Source: Clostridiaceae bacterium (GTDB lineage: Bacteria > Bacillota > Clostridia > Acetivibrionales > DULL01). Taken from it: 42,053 nucleotides of DNA. Shown one piece after another: positions 17,373-25,900 of the stretch (position 1 is the first letter of the stretch; each line of letters opens with the position of its first letter). The notes below the pieces were generated by a model, which saw only the letters and a program-made list of their open reading frames with translations, was not told the origin of the DNA and did no database searches. The translations under genes were made by a program, and so were the position numbers. The stretch lies in assembly GCA_012840395.1 (NCBI GenBank), contig DULL01000103.1:1-42053 (forward strand), written 5' to 3'.

Positions 17373-17413
17373 TTGACTCTTTCGATTTGACGTATATAAT
17401 ATATCATATCGAA
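17373..17413 (+). promoter_or_regulatory. arsR-hgcAB promoter with overlapping dyad operator
   Basis: TTGACT (17373-17378), 16-base spacer, TATAAT (17395-17400). A 33-bp dyad at 17381-17413 begins TTCGAT and ends ATCGAA; 12 of 15 bases match between arms, and its centre lies in the -10 box. This is the expected position and size for an ArsR-type repressor site. It lies 24 bases before the arsR ATG, so autoregulation of the whole operon is likely. Confidence 0.7.
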
Positions 17414-17436
17414 GTTTTTAGATTTGAGGTGATGTT

Positions 17437-17772
17437 ATGGACTACTACCTGGAGAACACTAAGGTTTTTAAAGCTTTGGGAGATCCCAAAAGAGCGATGA
17501 TTGTAGATATGCTTTCCTGTGGAGAACTTTGTGCCTGCAATATTCTGGAGAAGTTTGAAATGTCCCAATCCACGCTGTCTCACCACATGAAGCTCTTGTG
17601 TGAATGCGGTCTGGTCAAGAGCAGAGAACAAGGTAAGTGGACTTATTACTCATTGGACAAAAATACTGTCAGCAGAATAATGGGATTTCTCTGTGACATT
17701 ACCTCTGCTAAAGAAAATTGCATCTGTAAAGAAGATACTAGCTGTTGTAAAGGATGTGATGAAAATGAGTAA
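17437..17772 (+). CDS. ArsR/SmtB-family metal(loid)-sensing repressor
   Basis: A 111-residue winged-helix repressor. The recognition helix region is SQSTLSHHMKLLCECGLVKSR, and the metal-binding ELCAC motif on helix 3 (Cys32, Cys34) matches the As(III)-type sensor site ELCVC. The C-terminal tail adds more cysteines in CICKEDTSCCKGC, which could widen thiol-metal binding. It should leave the operator when a thiophilic metal binds. GAGGTGATG precedes ATG 17437. Its end overlaps the hgcA start by 14 bases, so both are co-translated. ArsR-like regulators beside hgcA are known in some genomes. Confidence 0.9.
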   Translation: MDYYLENTKVFKALGDPKRAMIVDMLSCGELCACNILEKFEMSQSTLSHHMKLLCECGLVKSREQGKWTYYSLDKNTVSRIMGFLCDITSAKENCICKEDTSCCKGCDENE

Positions 17773-18853
17773 CGAGAAGTCATGCTGCTGCTCGTCTAGT
17801 AGTTGTTGCAGCACAGAATTCATCACGCTGTATGATAAAAATGATGAATGGGTAATGGATGAAATCCATACTCCTAAAGGCAAAGTGCCTGTGGTTTCAA
17901 CATATCTTCACTTCAAAGACATTCTCGGAGCGTGGAAGGTGCGATGGGGTATCGGCAGGATGAATTACAAGATCAATCCGGGGCTTTATGCTGTAGGTAA
18001 GCCTGATAATACATCTCCAGTGCTTGTAAGTGCGAACTACAAGCTGACATTTGATGTATTGAGGCAAGAGTTGTCTGGCCTGGACTGTTGGATTTTGATA
18101 CTTGATACAAAGGGTATCAATGTCTGGTGTGCCGCTGGTAAAGGGACATTCGGAACTGATGAATTGGTAAATCGTATATCGAAAACCGGACTGCCTGAGA
18201 TTGTATCGCACAGGAAACTGGTGTTACCACAGTTAGGTGCTACTGGTGTGAGCGCCCATGAAGTGAAAAAACAAACTGGGTTTTCTGTTGTTTACGGGCC
18301 TGTGAGGGCGAAAGATATAAAAGCTTTTTTCGATTCAGGCTTCAAAGCAACTGAGGAAATGCGTACCGTAAAATTTACCATGCGGGACAGATTAGTTCTC
18401 ACTCCAGTGGAACTGGTAACCGCAGCAAAGTCTTCATTGATGGTTTTTGGTGTAATATTTCTCCTAAATCTATTTGTTACAAGGCCTTTCGGGCTAGCAG
18501 ATTTTATCGCATATGTGGGTGCCGTGTTAACAGGAACTGTCCTAACACCTTTGCTTCTTCCTGTTATTCCTGGGAGGGCTTTCGCATGGAAGGGATGGCT
18601 GATGGGACTGTTATGGACGTTGTTAATTGTCTGGTACAGTGGCTGCTTTGTTCCTGAATGTTTGTTTCTTGCAATAGGGTATTTGCTGGTATTACCGTCA
18701 TTGTCAGCTTATTTGGCGATGAATTTTACAGGTTCGTCAACATATACATCTTTTTCTGGTGTCATTAAAGAAATGAAAATTGCCGTTCCGCTTATTGCTA
18801 TTTCATCAATAGTAGGGATTGTATTGTTGCTGATAAATAGTATCTGGGCATAA
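17759..18853 (+). CDS. hgcA: HgcA, corrinoid protein for mercury methylation
   Basis: A 364-residue protein. The N-terminal corrinoid domain is like the CO dehydrogenase/acetyl-CoA synthase corrinoid protein (GLYAVGKPDNTSPVLVSANYKL) and carries the cap-helix motif NVWCAAGK at residues 121-128, with Cys124 as lower ligand of cobalt; this motif marks HgcA. The last ~140 residues form about five membrane helices, also specific to HgcA. HgcA passes a methyl group from its corrinoid to Hg(II). The start has an unusual Cys cluster (CCC at 9-11, CC at 16-17). ATG 17759 follows AAAGGA; ATG 17765 is an alternative. It overlaps arsR and precedes hgcB by 11 bases. Confidence 0.93.
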   Translation: MKMSNEKSCCCSSSSCCSTEFITLYDKNDEWVMDEIHTPKGKVPVVSTYLHFKDILGAWKVRWGIGRMNYKINPGLYAVGKPDNTSPVLVSANYKLTFDVLRQELSGLDCWILILDTKGINVWCAAGKGTFGTDELVNRISKTGLPEIVSHRKLVLPQLGATGVSAHEVKKQTGFSVVYGPVRAKDIKAFFDSGFKATEEMRTVKFTMRDRLVLTPVELVTAAKSSLMVFGVIFLLNLFVTRPFGLADFIAYVGAVLTGTVLTPLLLPVIPGRAFAWKGWLMGLLWTLLIVWYSGCFVPECLFLAIGYLLVLPSLSAYLAMNFTGSSTYTSFSGVIKEMKIAVPLIAISSIVGIVLLLINSIWA

Positions 18854-18864
18854 AGGAGGACACT

Positions 18865-19158
18865 ATGAAACATAGATATTTAAAGAATGTTGTAACACTT
18901 CGTCTGTCAGCTGATAAATGTATTGGCTGCGAAAGATGTGTAGAAGTTTGTCCCCATAGAGTATTCAGTATGAGCGATAAGAAAGCAAAAATTGAAGATA
19001 AAGACTTTTGTATGGAGTGCGGCGCTTGCGCGAAAAATTGCCCGACAAATGCCATCACCGTTAATGTCGGAGTAGGATGTGCTCAAGCAGTGATTATGGG
19101 CTGGCTTAAAGGAAATGAACCAAGTTGTGATTGTTCATCCGGTGAAGGATGCTGCTGA
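18865..19158 (+). CDS. hgcB: HgcB, 2[4Fe-4S] ferredoxin of mercury methylation
   Basis: A 97-residue ferredoxin with two CxxCxxCxxxCP motifs (Cys19/22/25/29 and Cys49/52/55/59). It also has the extra conserved Cys of HgcB (Cys72 in GVGC) and a C-terminal Cys pair (Cys96-97). HgcB reduces the corrinoid of HgcA, and the extra cysteines are thought to handle Hg(II). AAAGGAGG precedes the ATG. Size, motifs and position directly after hgcA agree, so the pair looks functional. Confidence 0.93.
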   Translation: MKHRYLKNVVTLRLSADKCIGCERCVEVCPHRVFSMSDKKAKIEDKDFCMECGACAKNCPTNAITVNVGVGCAQAVIMGWLKGNEPSCDCSSGEGCC

Positions 19159-19173
19159 ATGGAGAGGATGGTT

Positions 19174-19221
19174 ATGAGTGAAGAGATTAATGCGGGTATA
19201 GGCATTTTGAAAAGTATTTGA
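19174..19221 (+). pseudogene. Short leftover frame after hgcB
   Basis: ATG 19174 has GGAGAGG eight bases upstream but the frame ends after 15 codons (MSEEINAGIGILKSI). The good ribosome binding site suggests the start of a former third gene of the operon, now lost. The family is not identifiable. Confidence 0.25.
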
Positions 19222-19294
19222 CATTAGTATCAAAAATGCAGGCAAATATGCTAACGGTCTTTTTGTTACATGGATACATGAGGAGGAAATATAA

Positions 19295-20269
19295 ATGATA
19301 TTAAGAAGATTAAAAGCAGACGAACCAAACTTTACAGAGCTTTACGGAATGATTTCAGCTATGAATGAAATGCTGGAAAACAGCCCAAAGTCGAAACTGA
19401 CCTTAGAAGAACTGCTTATGTTTCAGGATGTTGATGGTTCATTCAAATTATTTGATACTTATAAAGTTCCAAGTGATGTTCGGGTAGATTTTTGTTATAT
19501 GCCAACCTATTTTGGTTCAGCAATATTAATGAAAGAGTATCTTAATGGTAAAAAATATATCGCTCCTCAACTAGAAAGGGCGCTTAAAGCAAGCTTGAGG
19601 TGTGGTTTTCTCGGCCATGGGTATGAAGCTGAGAAAGAGAGAATTGATGCAATAAAAGTTCTTATCAAAGGTGGACTTTGCAGATTTCTTGAAACAGAGC
19701 GAGAAAATTGCCCTGAGTTTCACAATAAAGTGAATAACATTGTGCATAGATACAATTCATGTTTGCTGCGTGGAGATGATTACATGAAAGGCTTTTGGAA
19801 TGAGGATTATAGTTTACCATGGCAAGAAATTGTAAATCAGCTTAAGCTTGATAAACGTTTATATGTTGCATATGGTAGCAACATGGACAAAACTCAAATG
19901 GAAATACGTTGCCCAGGAGCAAAAGTATTAGGAAGAACATATCTCGAAAATTGGATGCTCACTTTACCGCACTATGCTAATATTGAAAGAAGCAAGGGGA
20001 AAAGGACTCCTGCCCTTATATGGGAGATAACAAGTAAAAATGAAAAAGTATTAGATCGTTATGAAGGTTATCCGGAATGCTACGATAAAATAGATATTAT
20101 TATATGCGTGGATGGAAAGCGTATGTCCGCTATGGCTTATGTTATGACAGACGAATATAAAAAATGCGATAAAAAACCCCGCAGTGGGTATATAAATCAA
20201 ATTTTGCAGGGATACCGTGATGCAGGATTTGATGAAGCAGAATTCCAACCAAGTGAAACTAAGTGTTAG
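19295..20269 (+). CDS. Gamma-glutamylcyclotransferase-like (AIG2/GGCT fold) protein with an N-terminal extension
   Basis: A 324-residue protein. The C-terminal ~140 residues are a GGCT-like fold: YVAYGSNMDKTQM forms the substrate loop and the Glu in DRYEGYPECY is the likely catalytic acid. Members release 5-oxoproline from gamma-glutamyl amines or peptides. The N-terminal ~185 residues are helical and not recognised. GAGGAGG precedes the ATG. A decayed copy of its residues ~168-190 lies at 34193-34265. Confidence 0.75.
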   Translation: MILRRLKADEPNFTELYGMISAMNEMLENSPKSKLTLEELLMFQDVDGSFKLFDTYKVPSDVRVDFCYMPTYFGSAILMKEYLNGKKYIAPQLERALKASLRCGFLGHGYEAEKERIDAIKVLIKGGLCRFLETERENCPEFHNKVNNIVHRYNSCLLRGDDYMKGFWNEDYSLPWQEIVNQLKLDKRLYVAYGSNMDKTQMEIRCPGAKVLGRTYLENWMLTLPHYANIERSKGKRTPALIWEITSKNEKVLDRYEGYPECYDKIDIIICVDGKRMSAMAYVMTDEYKKCDKKPRSGYINQILQGYRDAGFDEAEFQPSETKC

Positions 20270-20383
20270 TTTGACAAAATGCTTTTTTCATAACTGGCAA
20301 CAACCTTATAACTTTGGAAAGTCTAAAAAACTGTTGTCATATTCCCTTGAAAGTTGGTTTTCGGGAAAAGTGCCAAAAGCTCA

Positions 20384-20447
20384 TTAATATGTTCCCGTAA
20401 ACGCAAGGTTCAAAAAATCAGCCCAAGACATCAATTCCATCAACTAG
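20384..20447 (+). repeat. Dispersed GACATCAAT repeat (copy 2, truncated)
   Basis: ATTAATATGTTCCCGT and, 35 bases on, GACATCAATTCCATCAACT match copies 3-5. It ends exactly where the TnpB remnant begins. Confidence 0.55.
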
Positions 20448-20585
20448 TGGAACTATGAATGCAAGTGTGGTTATAAAGAGCATAGAGATATACATGGCAG
20501 TAAAAATATATTATCGATGTATAAATTTGGTAACATAAGGTATTTAGGAGAAACGAAAGAGATAAAGTATCTACGTATTGCCTAG
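20448..20585 (+). mobile_element. TnpB (IS200/IS605-family) C-terminal remnant
   Basis: Forty-five codons read [22 protein letters not shown] and end [13 protein letters not shown]. This is the C-terminal end of TnpB proteins just after the zinc finger, including the Asp of the third RuvC motif (HRDIHG). The rest of the gene is missing, so it is dead. Confidence 0.75.
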
Positions 20586-20762
20586 AGCAAGAAGTAGTAG
20601 AAGGTGTGGACCCACCCTATCGAAAGATAGTTGCTTAGTTAGTGAATTGCTATACTTTCGTTGCCAGCAACGAAGATATGTAACAACATATCAAAGAAGG
20701 TAGTAATGCATGATGCTAAGAAACTCCAACCTCTAAGCAAAGCGAAGGTTGGAGAGGTTCAT
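20586..20762 (+). mobile_element. IS605-type right end, omegaRNA-like region
   Basis: Directly after the TnpB stop the sequence holds several hairpins and ends with CCAACCTCTAAGCAAAGC paired to GAAGGTTGG, then AGAGGTTCATGT. TnpB elements carry their guide (omega) RNA across the gene end and right end, so this is the likely remnant. Its length and layout fit; no function can be shown. Confidence 0.45.
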
Positions 20763-20764
20763 GT

Positions 20765-21096
20765 ATGATATTAAATTTTAATGATATTTTTATTCCTGCC
20801 AGGTCTTTTCTGCTCCTATCAACCCAAGATGAACAAATTGAATGTTTAAAAAATATATATTCTCACTTAAATAGTGGCGGAAGATTTCTCATTAATTTTT
20901 TTAATCCAAATTTTAGCTATCTTCTAAAAAACTCGGTGGCCAATGATCAATTTAGATATATTGACACATATGATCATCCTTATCAGCAAGGCGAAAAAAT
21001 AGAATTGTACTGCTTTTAACGCAGGCCATGTTAAACGTTGGTTTTAATATGGAAAAAGTGAAAATAATAACGCTGGCAATACCAGGATATAAATAG
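20765..21096 (+). pseudogene. Class I SAM-dependent methyltransferase remnant
   Basis: The piece FIPARSFLLLSTQDEQIECL...IYSHLNSGGRFLINFFNPN is the middle of a Rossmann-fold methyltransferase. The SAM-binding N-terminal half is missing, replaced by the IS605 right end. After TAA 21017 a frameshifted tail (MEKVKIITLAIPGYK) reaches TAG 21094. It looks like an insertion followed by deletion. Confidence 0.65.
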
Positions 21097-21140
21097 TATA
21101 ATCTGTATTGAATACAAATTATGTTTGTGTAGGAAAAATT

Positions 21141-21667
21141 ATGGAGAATTCATCTAGTAGAAACAAATTAATAGTCATTCTAGAATCGTTTATCCTGATG
21201 ATCGCATTTCAGGGAATCACAGAATTAGCTGAGTGGTTTATTTCACCTTTTTTCCCCAAAAAATTTCCAAACGGTATATAATTGCTACCTGCATAACAAC
21301 CGTACTTTTTATTATAGCTCCGTCCAACTATGTTCAAGGATTCACTTCGGTTATGAATATTATTTATGGCAGTATTGTAACACCGGTCTATGAGGAATTG
21401 CTTTTTAGGGGATATATTTGGAACAGGTTTAGCAAGGTAATGACGAGTAAACTACATATCTGTGTTTGGAATATCGCTCTGTTTACAATATGGCATTTTT
21501 TGTATATTGTTCCAAATATGATATCAGGAAATTGGGATGTATTACAATTGCTGAAACTTGCAGCAGGAATAGGCTATGGAACAGTACTTGGACTTATCAG
21601 ATTGAGAACTGAGAACTGTTGGGCGACAATATTAGCTCACGGAATTATGAATTTTTTTATGATTTAA
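21141..21667 (+). pseudogene. CPBP-family intramembrane protease, frameshifted
   Basis: ATG 21141 opens a frame (MENSSSRNKLIVILES, GITELAEWFISPFFPKK) that shifts near a CCCCAAAAAA run at ~21256 into a second frame running to 21667. The second part holds the three CPBP motifs: EELLFRG, FTIWHF and ILAHGIMNF. CPBP (ABI) proteins are membrane proteases related to Rce1, often linked to bacteriocin immunity. The shift lies in a homopolymer, so a sequencing error or a recent mutation is possible; a downstream GTG at 21233 could give a shortened 144-residue form. Confidence 0.65.
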
Positions 21668-21862
21668 ATTTAAGAACTTTGTGAAATTTACTACCTTTAC
21701 AACAGATGGCGAAAATTCGGAAATAGGTTTTGAAAAATAAAATTGATGTTTCAGTAGTGTTAGTTCTCGAGTGTATAGACATGTTTATACAGTATTTTGA
21801 GTAGATAGTTTGGACATGTTTATATTACTCGGAGTGAGATAATTTGAGACTGGGCAATGATG

Positions 21863-21894
21863 AGAGAATGCCGGTTTTCTGGCATTCTCTTTTC
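21863..21894 (+). terminator. Strong intrinsic terminator
   Basis: AGAGAATGCC and GGCATTCTCT pair perfectly (10 bp) around an eight-base loop, followed by TTTC. Confidence 0.8.
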
Positions 21895-21993
21895 ATATAT
21901 AGATATTAGTAAGATTGTACATAGCAAACTCGCTTCACCCGGGGATTCAGTTGAGGTCTTGCAATTCCCAACTGAACAAGGTTGTTATTAATA

Positions 21994-22039
21994 ATTTACA
22001 TCAATTCAGTTCCTGATTATAGAAGCGAGAGACTTCTTG
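21994..22039 (-). repeat. IS-end-like repeat, arm A (upstream of adhE)
   Basis: Read on the minus strand from 22039, this begins CAAGAAGTCTCTCGCTT and matches arm B at 25091-25136 over about 46 bases, the first 17 perfectly. The two arms face each other in inverted orientation around adhE. Confidence 0.65.
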
Positions 22040-22197
22040 ATAACATGTCAAAAGGACAATCTACGGGCATGTGTTATATTCTACCAAATATGGATACAAA
22101 GGATATTATTAACCAATCTATCTGTAATAATAATCTGGCCTATTGACAAACTATATAAAGATACAAAAATTGTGTTATGCAGGATAGGAGGATATTT

Positions 22198-24798
22198 ATG
22201 GCCGAACAGGATAAAACTAACAGTGAAGTAGCTGTTATCATAGAAAACATGGTAGAAAATGGCAAGAGAGCTTTAAAAGAAATGGTTAAATTAAACCAGG
22301 AACAAGTGGACTATATTGTTAAAGAAATGGCCCTTGCTGGTTTAGCTAACCATATGAGGTTGGCAAAATTGGCAATTGAAGAAACCCAGAGAGGGGTCTA
22401 TGAAGATAAAATTATTAAAAACTTATTTGCTACTGAATACATTTACCACAGTATAAAATATGAAAAAACTGTAGGTATTATTAATGAAAATGAAGAAGAA
22501 GACTATTTTGAAATTGCAGAACCAGTTGGCATTATTGCCGGTATTACACCAGTTACAAATCCTACATCAACTACATTATTTAAGTGCATTATTGCAATGA
22601 AGACGAGAAACCCGATTATATTTGCTTTCCATCCCGGTTCACAGCAATGCAGTGCAGAGGCTGCCAGAATTGTACGAGATGCGGCTGTTAAGGCAGGAGC
22701 TCCGGAATACTGCATTCAATGGATAGAAAATCCCTCCATAGAGGCTACCCAGGCATTGATGAAAAATGATGGCATTTCTTTAATACTGGCCACAGGCGGC
22801 TCATCCATGGTTAAAGCAGCCTATAGCGCCGGGAAACCTGCATTGGGAGTTGGTCCGGGTAATGTACCCTGTTATATAGAAAAAACAGCGGATATAAAGA
22901 GGGCCGTAACAGATTTAATATTATCAAAAACCTTTGATAACGGTATGATTTGCGCCTCAGAGCAGGCAGTTATTATTGACAGGGATATCTACGAACCTGT
23001 TACGGAATATATGAAGAAACTTGGCTGCTATTTTGTCAATGAAGAAGAAAGAAAAAAGCTGGAAAGTCTTGCTATTGATGAAAAGAAATGTTCCATGAAC
23101 CCCAAAATTGTAGGCAAATCTGCTGAAACCATAGCACAAATGGCGGAAATCAAAGTCCCGGAGGGTACAAAAATACTAGTTGCTGAAATTGAAGGGGTAG
23201 GGCCTGAATATCCTTTATCCAGGGAGAAATTATGTCCCATATTGGCTTGTTTTAAAGTAAAAAATTTTACTGAAGGTATCCAAAGAGCTGTAGAAATGGT
23301 TAATTTCGGAGGGTCTGGCCATTCTGCGGTTATCCATTCCAACGATGAATATGTAATCAATGAGTTTGCAGAAAGGGTAAACACCGGAAGAATTATTGTC
23401 AATCAGCCTTCCAGTCACGGGGCTATAGGGGACATATATAATACCAATATGCCTTCACTCACATTAGGCTGCGGCTCCTTTGGCAGAAACAGTACAACTG
23501 CTAATATCACTGCCGTTAATTTAATCAATAAGAAACGTGTAGCAAGGAGAAGATACAATATGCAGTGGTTTAAAATACCGGAGAAAATCTATTTCCAACC
23601 TGGCTCTGTCCAGTATCTGTCAAAAATGCCTAATATCTCACGAGCTTTTATTGTTACGGATGAAGTAATGATCAAACTTGGATATGTAGAAAAAGTCCTG
23701 TACTACTTAAGAAAACGTGAAGGCAGAAACTATGTCCATTCAGAGATTTTTGACAGGGTACAGCCAGACCCGACGGTTGATACAGTAAGAGAAGGTGTCA
23801 TTGCAGCAGAAGCCTTTAAGCCTGATGTTATCATTGCTCTGGGAGGAGGATCGGTAATAGATGCTGCTAAAGCAATATGGCTTTTTTATGAACATCCTGA
23901 AACCGATTTCAATGATCTTCGTATGAAATTTATGGATATCCGCAAGAGAGTGTTTAAGTATCCTCCTCTAGGGAATAAAGCCAAATTGGTAGCTATTCCT
24001 ACTACTTCGGGTACGGGCTCGGAAGTAACATCCTTTTCAGTAATAACAGACCCGGAAAAAGAAACGAAATATCCGCTGGCAGACTATGAGCTAACACCAG
24101 ATGTCGCCATTATTGACCCGGAATTTGTGCAATCAGTACCTGCATATGTTACAGCCGATACAGGGATGGATGTATTAACTCATGCAATCGAAGCTTATGT
24201 GTCGGTTATGGCATCGGACTACACAGACGGACTTGCTATGAAGGCTATCCAGCTTGTATTTGAATATTTACCAAAAGTTTATATGAATGGTGATGATCAA
24301 AAGGCACGTGAAAAAATGCATAACGCGTCATGTATAGCAGGTATGGCCTTCACTAACGCTTTCTTAGGTATTAATCACAGCCTGGCACATAAATTAGGTG
24401 GTAAATTTCATATACCTCACGGAAGAGCCAATGCTGTTTTACTTCCTCATGTTATTAGATACAATGGCTCAAGACCGGCAAAGTTTACTGCCTTTCCAAA
24501 ATATGAACACTATATAGCGGATCAAAAATACGCTGAAATAGCTAAATATCTTGGGCTACCCTGCCGCAATACGGAGGAAGGTATAAACAGCCTGATATCT
24601 GCAGTAATTGACCTGATGAAGCAGTTGCAAATGCCCCTGTCCATAAAGGATTGTGGGATATCGGAAGACCAGTTTATGCAGGTTTTGGATGAAATTGCAG
24701 ATAAAGCTTTTGAAGACCAATGCACAACAGCAAATCCAAGGATGCCTCTGGTATCGGAATTGAAAGATATTTATTTAAAAGCATATTATGGAATATAA
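22198..24798 (+). CDS. adhE: Bifunctional aldehyde/alcohol dehydrogenase AdhE
   Basis: An 866-residue two-domain enzyme that turns acetyl-CoA into acetaldehyde and then ethanol, using two NADH. The N-terminal ALDH domain (~1-440) has the catalytic Cys in NGMICASEQ (about residue 245) and GSSMVKAAYS. A linker leads to the C-terminal iron-dependent ADH domain (~450-866) with the NAD motif GGGSVIDAAKA and iron ligands in INHSLAHKLGG and FHIPHGRAN. AGGAGG precedes ATG 22198. The gene stands alone with a strong terminator. Length and motifs are normal, so it is likely active and forms the usual spirosome filaments. Confidence 0.95.
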   Translation: MAEQDKTNSEVAVIIENMVENGKRALKEMVKLNQEQVDYIVKEMALAGLANHMRLAKLAIEETQRGVYEDKIIKNLFATEYIYHSIKYEKTVGIINENEEEDYFEIAEPVGIIAGITPVTNPTSTTLFKCIIAMKTRNPIIFAFHPGSQQCSAEAARIVRDAAVKAGAPEYCIQWIENPSIEATQALMKNDGISLILATGGSSMVKAAYSAGKPALGVGPGNVPCYIEKTADIKRAVTDLILSKTFDNGMICASEQAVIIDRDIYEPVTEYMKKLGCYFVNEEERKKLESLAIDEKKCSMNPKIVGKSAETIAQMAEIKVPEGTKILVAEIEGVGPEYPLSREKLCPILACFKVKNFTEGIQRAVEMVNFGGSGHSAVIHSNDEYVINEFAERVNTGRIIVNQPSSHGAIGDIYNTNMPSLTLGCGSFGRNSTTANITAVNLINKKRVARRRYNMQWFKIPEKIYFQPGSVQYLSKMPNISRAFIVTDEVMIKLGYVEKVLYYLRKREGRNYVHSEIFDRVQPDPTVDTVREGVIAAEAFKPDVIIALGGGSVIDAAKAIWLFYEHPETDFNDLRMKFMDIRKRVFKYPPLGNKAKLVAIPTTSGTGSEVTSFSVITDPEKETKYPLADYELTPDVAIIDPEFVQSVPAYVTADTGMDVLTHAIEAYVSVMASDYTDGLAMKAIQLVFEYLPKVYMNGDDQKAREKMHNASCIAGMAFTNAFLGINHSLAHKLGGKFHIPHGRANAVLLPHVIRYNGSRPAKFTAFPKYEHYIADQKYAEIAKYLGLPCRNTEEGINSLISAVIDLMKQLQMPLSIKDCGISEDQFMQVLDEIADKAFEDQCTTANPRMPLVSELKDIYLKAYYGI

Positions 24799-24810
24799 AA
24801 AATACCCGGG

Positions 24811-24852
24811 ATGCCATTGGCTTTTATTTATACCAATGGCATCTGATTTTAT
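24811..24852 (+). terminator. adhE terminator
   Basis: ATGCCATTGG and CCAATGGCAT pair perfectly (10 bp) and are followed by CTGATTTTAT. It begins 12 bases after the adhE stop. Confidence 0.85.
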
Positions 24853-25560
24853 TGCGACATATTTCTTAATCCATAATTCCAATAACCAGAGTTTTGATAT
24901 TTATCTTGTTAATATAACTATTCCAGGCAGTAGAATGGATATAAGCCCAGAAGTATTGTCCCTGAGGCAGCTGTTTTATTTTTCTTGCTCAAATAATATT
25001 TTGCAAGCTTAAAATATGTATTGTTGGAAACAATACAAAAAATACTCACCAAAAACTTCATTCACTCTATCCCTTTGTTTAACCAGGCTTCAAGAAGTCT
25101 CTCGCTTTTATAAGCGGGAGCTGAATAGATGCAAATCCACACATTTACGTATAATTGTAGCTTCAGGTATACCGGGGCCTTAACTTTTAGTCAAGAGTTT
25201 TATTCGACCGTAAGGGCTATCTGCGTCAGTTAATCCTTTCAATATATTCCTAAAAGTGGTATAATCACTCATGTATATAGGACCCTAAAGTCTGTCAAGC
25301 TGCTAAGTTTTAAGGCGGAGCGAGTGTATTGAAAAGATAGCCATAATTGAATGGCTACAGCAATACTTGTTTAAATATAGATTAGATGCGGGTGATGTCT
25401 TGCGTGTGTACAGCAAAGAAACTATGACAGATTAGTTTTGAAAAATCGAGAACTTGCAATGACCCAGTGTACATAGACGCTTTGTGAATGGCATGGACGC
25501 TGCCGGGAATGTGTTGCATTGCATAGATTTCATAGAGATCATGTTCTTTCTTGCTTACAG
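24853..25560. other. Gene-poor stretch with mobile-element debris
   Basis: It contains the adhE-flanking repeat arm B and otherwise short unrelated frames. A TATAAT lies at ~25259 and several stretches look like decayed insertion-sequence DNA, but nothing can be assigned. Confidence 0.4.
25091..25136 (+). repeat. IS-end-like repeat, arm B (downstream of adhE)
   Basis: It begins CAAGAAGTCTCTCGCTT and contains the hairpin CTCTCGCTT/AAGCGGGAG, resembling the right-end hairpins of TnpB-type elements. It is an inverted match to arm A at 21994-22039. Confidence 0.65.
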
Positions 25561-25900
25561 TCATTTATAAACAATAAGATTGATGAAATGTAAAAATTTA
25601 TAAAAGAAACATTGGAGCATGAAATAGACACACTTCCGTATAATGCTCAACACAGAGATCGCAAGCTTCAAAACCTTAATCGTAGATTAGACAAAACCTA
25701 CGACGAATTAATTGGCATTGAGAAGAAGATAGATGCCTTTCTGTTAAAACGGGAAGCCATTGAGTATAATGCTCTTACACTTGAATAGGTATATAAGGTG
25801 TTGGAAAATTTTTAACAAACACTTTGATGCGATGTCTGGTGAAGATGAGCGAAAAACTATAAGCTATTTGAACACAAAGCTTGTTTCGGAGGATAGTTAG
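25561..25900 (+). pseudogene. Large serine recombinase C-terminal remnant
   Basis: Translated pieces such as RKLQNLNRRLDKTYDELIG, VYKVLENF and, after a frameshift, NKHFDAMSGEDERKTISYL match the coiled-coil and end region of large serine recombinases. In-frame stops at TAA, TAG and a frameshift show it is dead. The catalytic resolvase domain is missing. Confidence 0.55.

Larger units (their letters stand above)
21668..22197. other. Intergenic region upstream of adhE
   Basis: It contains two direct copies of GACATGTTTATA (about 21779 and 21821), a strong terminator (21863-21894), an 8-bp hairpin TTCAGTTG/CAACTGAA near 21944-21979, and the first arm of the inverted repeat flanking adhE. No gene is seen. 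TTGACA at 22144 could be a -35 box but no good -10 is spaced correctly. Confidence 0.5.

Noticed and set aside
21978..22000. Rex operator upstream of adhE
   Set aside because: TTGTTATTAATAATTTACA has only one good half-site and lies over 190 bases from the start codon.
22020..25136. CRISPR-like or tandem repeat array
   Set aside because: Only two inverted copies are present, 3 kb apart; no array was seen anywhere in the window.
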